From positions 112,385,195 through 112,449,194 of the forward strand of contig CP136065.1 in the NCBI GenBank assembly GCA_032622095.1: a stretch of DNA of 64,000 nucleotides, given 5' to 3'. The stretch is from Siphonodentalium dalli. Lineage: Eukaryota; Mollusca; Scaphopoda; Gadilida; Siphonodentaliidae. Shown piece after piece: positions 63,768-64,000 of the stretch; position 1 is the stretch's first letter; every line of letters starts with the position of its first letter. A program made the translations under genes and the position numbers. The notes under the pieces are model-generated. The model did no database searches, had not been told where the DNA came from, and worked only from the letters and a program-made list of their open reading frames with translations.

Positions 63768-64000
63768 TATGAAAGTTTCAATGAGCTCAACTTGGAAAGG
63801 GAATAATTTCATGTGTTACTGTCAATGGAGCGATTAGGAATGTGGAAAGTTGAAATGTCTAAGTAATAATAGATTATCAACATGAAGAGATATATATATA
63901 AAGTAAAATCCATGATAGCCACTGGCGGCTGTTTTCCAATTACAGTCAAAAACATTTGATAGCTCCATCTAGTAGATCAATATCAAGATCAATATGAAGT
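63768..64000 (+). repeat. head of a YY1-motif family element, cut by window end
   Basis: GAGCTCAACTTGGAAAGGGA head, then ACTGTCAATGGAGCGATTAG and one degenerate core (AAATCCATGATAGCCACTGG). Runs off the window. Confidence 0.65.

Overview
This is an animal (metazoan) nuclear window. It is AT-rich, intron-dominated and saturated with short interspersed, tandem and palindromic repeats. One protein-coding gene accounts for almost all supportable coding sequence: the 3' half of an ATP8A-type P4-ATPase (phospholipid flippase) on the minus strand. I assembled 22 exons from 62628 down to 12142. All have AG/GT borders and compatible phases. Together they give about 625 codons, from the nucleotide-binding domain (SPDE-type motif region, KGA), through the TGDK and GDGANDV motifs of the P domain, M5-M10, and into the cytosolic C-tail. 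The 5' half (actuator domain, M1-M4, DKTGT) lies beyond position 64000. The last C-terminal exon(s) were not found. Repeats built like the bivalve 'pearl' elements (head, tandem ~160-190 bp cores, ACGG-type microsatellite, hairpin tail) suggest a marine invertebrate, perhaps a mollusc. That assignment is inference only.

The main biological observation is a tandem exon duplication in the flippase gene. Two 75-nt, phase-0 exons (28665-28739 and 26807-26881) each encode the end of M5, the M5-M6 exoplasmic loop and the start of M6. They match at 18 of 25 residues, have separate good splice sites and sit side by side. This is the classic arrangement of mutually exclusive exons and would let one gene make two transporters differing beside the lipid path. 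An ~84-bp near-perfect hairpin lies in the intron between them.

Layout by region. 1-12100: downstream of the last exon found; TTAA-flanked palindromes, a 29-bp minisatellite, a pearl-like array, and a ~4.8-kb terminal-inverted-repeat element (3815-8645). 12142-28739: exons for M6-M10 and the C-tail, with a 41-bp minisatellite, several MITE families, a pearl-like element and a tRNA-derived SINE. 29806-31129: a hAT element with 8-bp target duplications and a truncated BED-finger reading frame. 33000-37200: a ~2.5-kb array whose unit carries two inverted YY1-like motifs, exon L, and a second copy of the 22480-23247 element. 37480-39250: G-tracts and a palindromic element. 39889-49289: P-domain exons, a 2.86-kb direct/inverted repeat composite with 15-bp target duplications, and further arrays. 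50500-52030: an element with inverted tandem-repeat ends, flanked by copies of the exon-G splice-donor region. 52023-62628: N-domain and P-domain exons, a second hAT element, foldbacks and a gene-like remnant.

Almost all other open reading frames are shadows of repeats. No rRNA, functional tRNA or CRISPR was seen, and no promoter could be supported.
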